Shown: one piece after another, positions 22,497 to 25,511 of the stretch
Numbering within the stretch: position 1 is the stretch's first letter
How the letters are laid out: each line of letters begins with the position of its first letter
DNA from: a virus
Virus record (IMG/VR): IMGVR_UViG_3300044823_000214
Span: 1-25,511 of that record
Direction: 5' to 3' (one strand)
Length of the DNA: 25,511 bases
Program-made: the position numbers and the translations under genes
The notes under the pieces: generated by a model
Database searches by the model: none
The model's input: only the letters and a program-made list of their open reading frames with translations
What the model was told of the DNA's origin: nothing

Positions 22497-23044
22497 GGGG
22501 CGCACATCAGAAGGAGCAGGGCGAGGGCGGATTCGAGCTTGTCCTCCTGTTGCCAGCATAGCTCTTGATACTCGGTCCAAGTAAGCAATCGGCTTTCGGG
22601 GGACATGTCTCCACCAAAGGTAGGAACGTCGGTTTTGGTGACGGCACCTGCCGATTCGGCGCGTCCACCAAGCAGGGAGAATTGGTGTTTCCACCTATCC
22701 CGCCTCAACCGCGCCGCGGCGAGGGCGGATCGCAGCTTGTCGCGTTCTGCCTGCACCCGCATCGCCCACCCGTTGATCCCGTCGGTCGCGTCGGGATCAT
22801 CCTTCGCGGCGCAGTCCAGCACGTCCTTGTGCTCGGCCACCAGTTGCCGGTATTCCAACCGCGCCTTTGCCTGCCAGACTTTCAGCGCGGCGAGGTCGGT
22901 GGTAAGGCGGGCGAGTTCGGTCCAAATCAGTGAGGCGTCCTGCCAGTCTTGATTTGTGTAGGGACCATATTCTCCTTCGCGTCGGTTAGATACGCGGTCA
23001 TTCTGTCGTTTCCATGCAGCTCGTGCTTCCGGTGTGATGCTCAT
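22493..23044 (-). CDS. 183-residue helical (coiled-coil) protein, unrecognised
   Basis: The middle of the protein is a long charged helical region (LARLTTDLAALKVWQAKARLEYRQLVAEHKDVL and VQAERDKLRSALAAARLRRDRW, about residues 45-76 and 96-118) with Leu/Ala heptad spacing, so it is likely to dimerise. The N-terminal part (MSITPEARAAWKRQNDRVSN) resembles the starts of other small proteins in this operon. The C-terminus has a Trp-rich segment and ends hydrophobic (LALLLLMCAP). No enzyme motif. ATG 23044 overlaps the upstream stop, and the stop overlaps the next ATG. Confidence 0.68.
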   Translation of the reverse strand: MSITPEARAAWKRQNDRVSNRREGEYGPYTNQDWQDASLIWTELARLTTDLAALKVWQAKARLEYRQLVAEHKDVLDCAAKDDPDATDGINGWAMRVQAERDKLRSALAAARLRRDRWKHQFSLLGGRAESAGAVTKTDVPTFGGDMSPESRLLTWTEYQELCWQQEDKLESALALLLLMCAP

Positions 23045-23235
23045 TTCGTCTCCTTTCGGGCGCGGTCGATGGACTCACCGATGGTTTTGCCACTCAGCGC
23101 GGACAGGGCGGCGCGGGCTGTGCGCGTAATGCCCGTGCGGCATCTGTCGCTCACTTTATCCCATTGCCAGCCGCGGTTCTTGCAAATCGCTTTCGCCGCC
23201 CGCTCGAGGATTTCGGTGCGTGGGTATATGCTCAT
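23041..23235 (-). CDS. 64-residue basic helical protein
   Basis: I chose ATG 23235 (MSIYPRTEILERAAKAICKN), four bases after the upstream stop; an earlier in-frame ATG at 23313 would lie inside the upstream gene. No Shine-Dalgarno is seen, so re-initiation after the upstream gene is likely. The protein is helical and basic (RAAKAICKNRGW, CRTGITRTARAALSALSGKT), with a Cys on either side of the middle. The pattern 'ERAAKAIcknrGwqWdkvs' is common in small phage proteins of unknown role. The stop overlaps the next ATG (23041-23044). Confidence 0.62.
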   Translation of the reverse strand: MSIYPRTEILERAAKAICKNRGWQWDKVSDRCRTGITRTARAALSALSGKTIGESIDRARKETK

Positions 23236-23239
23236 GGAG

Positions 23240-23590
23240 TCAGGTATTGTTCCAACGCTCAATCGCCGCAATGAGCGTGGGGTGACGGGTGTATATGGCC
23301 CCCGTCGTTCCATCTCGGGGATGGAGCATGATTTTCAGCGCTCGCGGCCCCCCGTTGATAATTGAGACGCGGATACAAAATTCGTGCGCGGCGAAGACTA
23401 ATCGCGTAAGTGTATCGAAATCGTAGGTCGAAAGGTCGCCACTGGGCTCGCAAGACCAGTAGAGTGGCTCCTTTCTTGCCGAATAGACGTGGTGCATGCC
23501 GCCAAACACCTTGCTGAGCAGCTGCTCGGCGCGTTCTTCAAATGGAGCCAGTTTAATTTTCTGATCTGACTCGGGGATTGTTGTACTCAT
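23240..23590 (-). CDS. 116-residue soluble protein, unrecognised
   Basis: The product (MSTTIPESDQKIKLAPFEER...) is mixed alpha/beta: a helix FEERAEQLLSKVFGGM, a segment with Trp/Cys (EPLYWSCEPSG), a helix DFDTLTRLVFAAHEF, then strands CIRVSIINGGPRALKIMLHPR and a closing helix PTLIAAIERW. It resembles a compact single domain. No catalytic set is clear. Base composition around 23240-23590 is lower in GC than its neighbours. Start overlaps the upstream stop (23587-23590). Confidence 0.66.
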   Translation of the reverse strand: MSTTIPESDQKIKLAPFEERAEQLLSKVFGGMHHVYSARKEPLYWSCEPSGDLSTYDFDTLTRLVFAAHEFCIRVSIINGGPRALKIMLHPRDGTTGAIYTRHPTLIAAIERWNNT

Positions 23591-23886
23591 GGTGAAATCT
23601 CCTTCCCCTCCCCCGCCTTGCGCGGCTCCGGCTGGACCTTCTTGAGGGCGGCACAAAGCGCACGCCGCAGGGAGCGCGAGCGGCTGTAATGGTGGTTGGC
23701 GGTGCGGACATACCAATTGCCCTTGTCGAAATAGACCGCGATGAAGGCTCCCTTCTCGCAAAGCGAGTCAATGAAGTCCACGGGGCAAACGTAGCAGATA
23801 ACAGGGATGGCCCTGATGAAGAGCCACAGATAAGCCTTGGCGCACCACGCCAGCGCGACGCGAAGGAGGCGGGGAAGGGTGTTCAT
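23587..23886 (-). CDS. 99-residue membrane-associated protein
   Basis: The N-terminal 40 residues are hydrophobic with basic residues between (RLLRVALAWCAKAYLWLFIRAIPVICYVCPV), likely one or two short membrane helices or an amphipathic membrane anchor; four Cys occur in the first 45 residues. The second half is soluble and basic (DKGNWYVRTANHHYSRSRSLRRAL). It starts one base after the upstream stop, and its stop overlaps the next ATG. Function unknown. Confidence 0.65.
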   Translation of the reverse strand: MNTLPRLLRVALAWCAKAYLWLFIRAIPVICYVCPVDFIDSLCEKGAFIAVYFDKGNWYVRTANHHYSRSRSLRRALCAALKKVQPEPRKAGEGKEISP

Positions 23887-23887
23887 G

Positions 23888-24061
23888 TCAGTTCTTCCAT
23901 TTCCGGGGATCGCCCCATTCGTTTATAACTGCCGTCCGACTCATGTGCTCCCATCGGCATTTGGCGCGGAGGCGTTTTTCAGCGGAGGCGTTTTTCTTTC
24001 GGACCTCTCGGGAGATGGTCAGCAATCGCTGCCATTCTTCGGGTGTGATATATTCGCTCAT
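23888..24061 (-). CDS. 57-residue basic helical protein downstream of the exonuclease
   Basis: ATG 24061 overlaps the exonuclease stop (ATGA, 24058-24061). The sequence MSEYITPEEWQRLLTISREV is followed by RKKNASAEKRLRAKCRW and ends NEWGDPRKWKN. It is strongly charged and helical, like many small accessory proteins next to phage recombination genes. No function recognised. Confidence 0.62.
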   Translation of the reverse strand: MSEYITPEEWQRLLTISREVRKKNASAEKRLRAKCRWEHMSRTAVINEWGDPRKWKN

Positions 24062-24684
24062 GTCGTTCCTTTCGGCAGCAGCGAGCGCACGCGGGTTAGC
24101 GCAGCGTCGAAGTCGGTTGCGAACTGGGCGAGGGTTGAGGCGATGGCCGCAATGATCGCTTCGTCGCGCCGCACCCGCACGAGCAGCTTGGGCAGAAACG
24201 GGTGGTAGGACAGGAAATCCCACCACGACCGGCCCGTCACGAACAGCGAGAAGTGGACTTGCGGAAGGTAAATGCGCGGCATCCCGCCGTCGAGCAGGTA
24301 GCCGATGTGCGTGTGCGACTCCGGGCTTTTGATCTCCAGTCCGCCGTCCTCGCCCACGAGCGCGTCCGGGCTGCACCCGGTTAGACCGTCATCGCTCAGG
24401 CACAGGCCGACGTGCTGGACGGTGCAATTCTGGCTGAACTCATACCAGCCGGCGGCGGAGCCTTCCTTGACGGTGCCCTGTTCCATTGACCAGCTTCCGC
24501 CGGTCTGGCGCGGGGAACCCATGATCTTCTCCGCCACCTTCGTAAGCAGGTAGGTTCTGCGCCCTTCGCCCGTGGTCGGCTTCCAGCCCGGCGTGATGAT
24601 CGCCTTGGCCTCGGAAGCCGTCACGACGCCGCACCTAGCCAGCGACCATTCCGTGCTGCCCTGCTCACAGTGGAGAATCTTCAT
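24058..24684 (-). CDS. YqaJ/lambda-exonuclease-family recombination nuclease
   Basis: This 208-residue protein fits the YqaJ-like viral recombinases, which chew one strand of double-stranded DNA from the end to make single strands for annealing. It has QGSTEWSLARCG followed by TAS (residues 8-24; W13, R17), E68 in a MEQGTVKEGSAAGWY segment, SPDALVG with D107, and LEIKSP with E117 and K119, together the D-x(n)-E-x-K metal site of the PD-(D/E)XK fold. Length is normal. It directly follows the ERF annealing protein gene with a 4-bp overlap (24681-24684), the usual pairing of nuclease and annealing protein in a two-component phage recombination system. Confidence 0.88.
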   Translation of the reverse strand: MKILHCEQGSTEWSLARCGVVTASEAKAIITPGWKPTTGEGRRTYLLTKVAEKIMGSPRQTGGSWSMEQGTVKEGSAAGWYEFSQNCTVQHVGLCLSDDGLTGCSPDALVGEDGGLEIKSPESHTHIGYLLDGGMPRIYLPQVHFSLFVTGRSWWDFLSYHPFLPKLLVRVRRDEAIIAAIASTLAQFATDFDAALTRVRSLLPKGTT

Positions 24685-25415
24685 CGGTGGAGGCGCTTCT
24701 GCAATTCGGCGAACAACTCGTCATAGCGAGCCGTCCCGATTTCCTCGTAGGTCTTAGCTCCGGCATAACGCAGGAACTTAACCTCGTCGCTGCCGGTTTC
24801 CTTGACCATCTCGGCGAGCGTTTGTGCCTGCTCGGGAGAGATGGGGGAGCCTTCGTTTCGGGCGTCCGTGTCGCGCTCGACTACGATGTTGAGCGCGTTG
24901 CAGAGCGCATACCGCTTGGCGTAGGTCATGGCGGCGCCGTCAGCCTGCGTTTCGGTAGCGCCGTAGGGACCGGAGCCGGCGCGAGCAAATGCCTTGTAGT
25001 CGCGGTGGTGCCCAGCGATGTGCTGAAGGGTGCAGGTTTGGACAATGCGGCCGTCTTGAAAGTCAGTTGAGAAGCTGATGGAAAACCCGTATCGTTTTGC
25101 CAGAGGGTCCACGGAGGCCATGATTTCCTCATAGGGAAGATAGGCGAACTTGACCCCTCCTGCCTTGGTGGGAACCTCGCGGGTGGCGCGAAAGGTTTTG
25201 AGTTCGCCCTGTAAAGCCGAAAAGGCGACCGCGAACTCTCGCTCGGCGCTCTTCTCTGCCATGTGCTCTTGCAGCGCCACAAGTCGCTCGACCACGCCGA
25301 CCGATTCGGCGGTGAGCTTGCCCGAGTCGATCAGCTTGGCGATGAGGGAGAGCGGGGAGGCGGTTTCTGGCACCACGAGGGCCAGCGTTGCCTGCGGGGG
25401 GGTGTCGGGGCTCAT
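24681..25415 (-). CDS. ERF-family single-strand annealing protein
   Basis: This 244-residue protein matches the ERF family of phage recombinases (P22 Erf), ring-forming proteins that anneal complementary single strands. Evidence: a helical N-terminus, then EREFAVAFSALQGELKTF (about residues 58-75), KFAYLPYEEIMASVDPLAKRYGFSISFST (about 89-117) and the conserved GATETQADGAAMTYAKRYALCNAL block (152-175). A charged, less conserved C-terminal region (about 185-244) is typical. ATG 25415 overlaps the stop of the gene upstream, and its own stop overlaps the nuclease start, so the proteins are probably made together. Confidence 0.88.
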   Translation of the reverse strand: MSPDTPPQATLALVVPETASPLSLIAKLIDSGKLTAESVGVVERLVALQEHMAEKSAEREFAVAFSALQGELKTFRATREVPTKAGGVKFAYLPYEEIMASVDPLAKRYGFSISFSTDFQDGRIVQTCTLQHIAGHHRDYKAFARAGSGPYGATETQADGAAMTYAKRYALCNALNIVVERDTDARNEGSPISPEQAQTLAEMVKETGSDEVKFLRYAGAKTYEEIGTARYDELFAELQKRLHR

Positions 25416-25511
25416 GGATCAGTCCTCACTTCGTCGGTCGGGCGCAGGGTGCGACGCGGGGTCTGCTCGCGGATGTCACGCAGAGCCTCGTGGTAATCAT
25501 CGAGCAGACCC
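25412..25511 (-). CDS. C-terminal end of a gene upstream of erf (partial)
   Basis: On the minus strand the frame is open from the window edge and stops at 25412-25414, overlapping the ATG of the ERF gene by 4 bp, as at most junctions in this operon. The visible 32 residues (GLLDDYHEALRDIREQTPRR followed by TLRPTDEVRTDP) are hydrophilic and helical. The product cannot be identified from this fragment. Confidence 0.55.
   Translation of the reverse strand, partial: GLLDDYHEALRDIREQTPRRTLRPTDEVRTDP

Overview
This window looks like about 25.5 kb of a tailed-phage (podovirus-type) genome. The left 21.3 kb reads rightward and holds the virion genes in essentially the order of phage T7: end of an upstream gene (possibly portal), scaffold, major capsid protein, a small capsid-associated protein, tail tubular protein A, tail tubular protein B, three ejected internal virion proteins of increasing size (T7 gp14/gp15/gp16-like), tail fibre, then a run of small membrane proteins in the position of a lysis cassette. 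The right 4.1 kb reads leftward and ends, in genome order, with an ERF-type single-strand annealing protein and a YqaJ/lambda-type exonuclease, so it is an early or recombination operon. The two units converge near 21.3-21.4 kb. No terminase, polymerase, integrase, tRNA or CRISPR is visible. GC content is high (about 60-65% over most of the window). The host cannot be named from this sequence.

Region by region: 1-1317 head assembly (scaffold and a basic 39-residue protein), closed by a Rho-independent terminator at 1341-1374. 1318-1548 is the longest non-coding stretch; it folds on paper into five consecutive helices and forms the leader of the capsid gene. 1549-2967 is the capsid unit, closed by a second strong hairpin at 2994-3042 whose T-run runs directly into the GTG start of tail tubular protein A. 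3043-8484 is the tail tube region, where the tail tubular protein B gene appears to be split: its body (1121 residues) ends in five 35-39-residue repeats, an unrelated gene follows, and the family's usual C-terminal domain is a separate gene at 7933-8484. 8486-14268 holds the internal virion proteins. 14265-15673 holds a 44-residue acidic peptide (Glu6-Asp end) and a 421-residue ATP-grasp enzyme, an unexpected insertion before the fibre. 15683-18655 is a 990-residue fibre that most likely starts at ATT and contains a low-GC cassette between 25-bp direct repeats. 18673-21293 holds a beta-helix-like protein and small, mostly membrane, proteins. 21414-25511 (minus strand) is a tightly packed operon with eight 4-bp ATGA stop/start overlaps.

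The observations most worth testing are the multi-helix capsid leader with a Shine-Dalgarno sequence separated from the start codon by a hairpin, the second hairpin-before-start arrangement at tail tubular protein A, the split tail tubular protein B with an inserted repeat module, and the ATP-grasp enzyme paired with an acidic peptide inside the virion operon.
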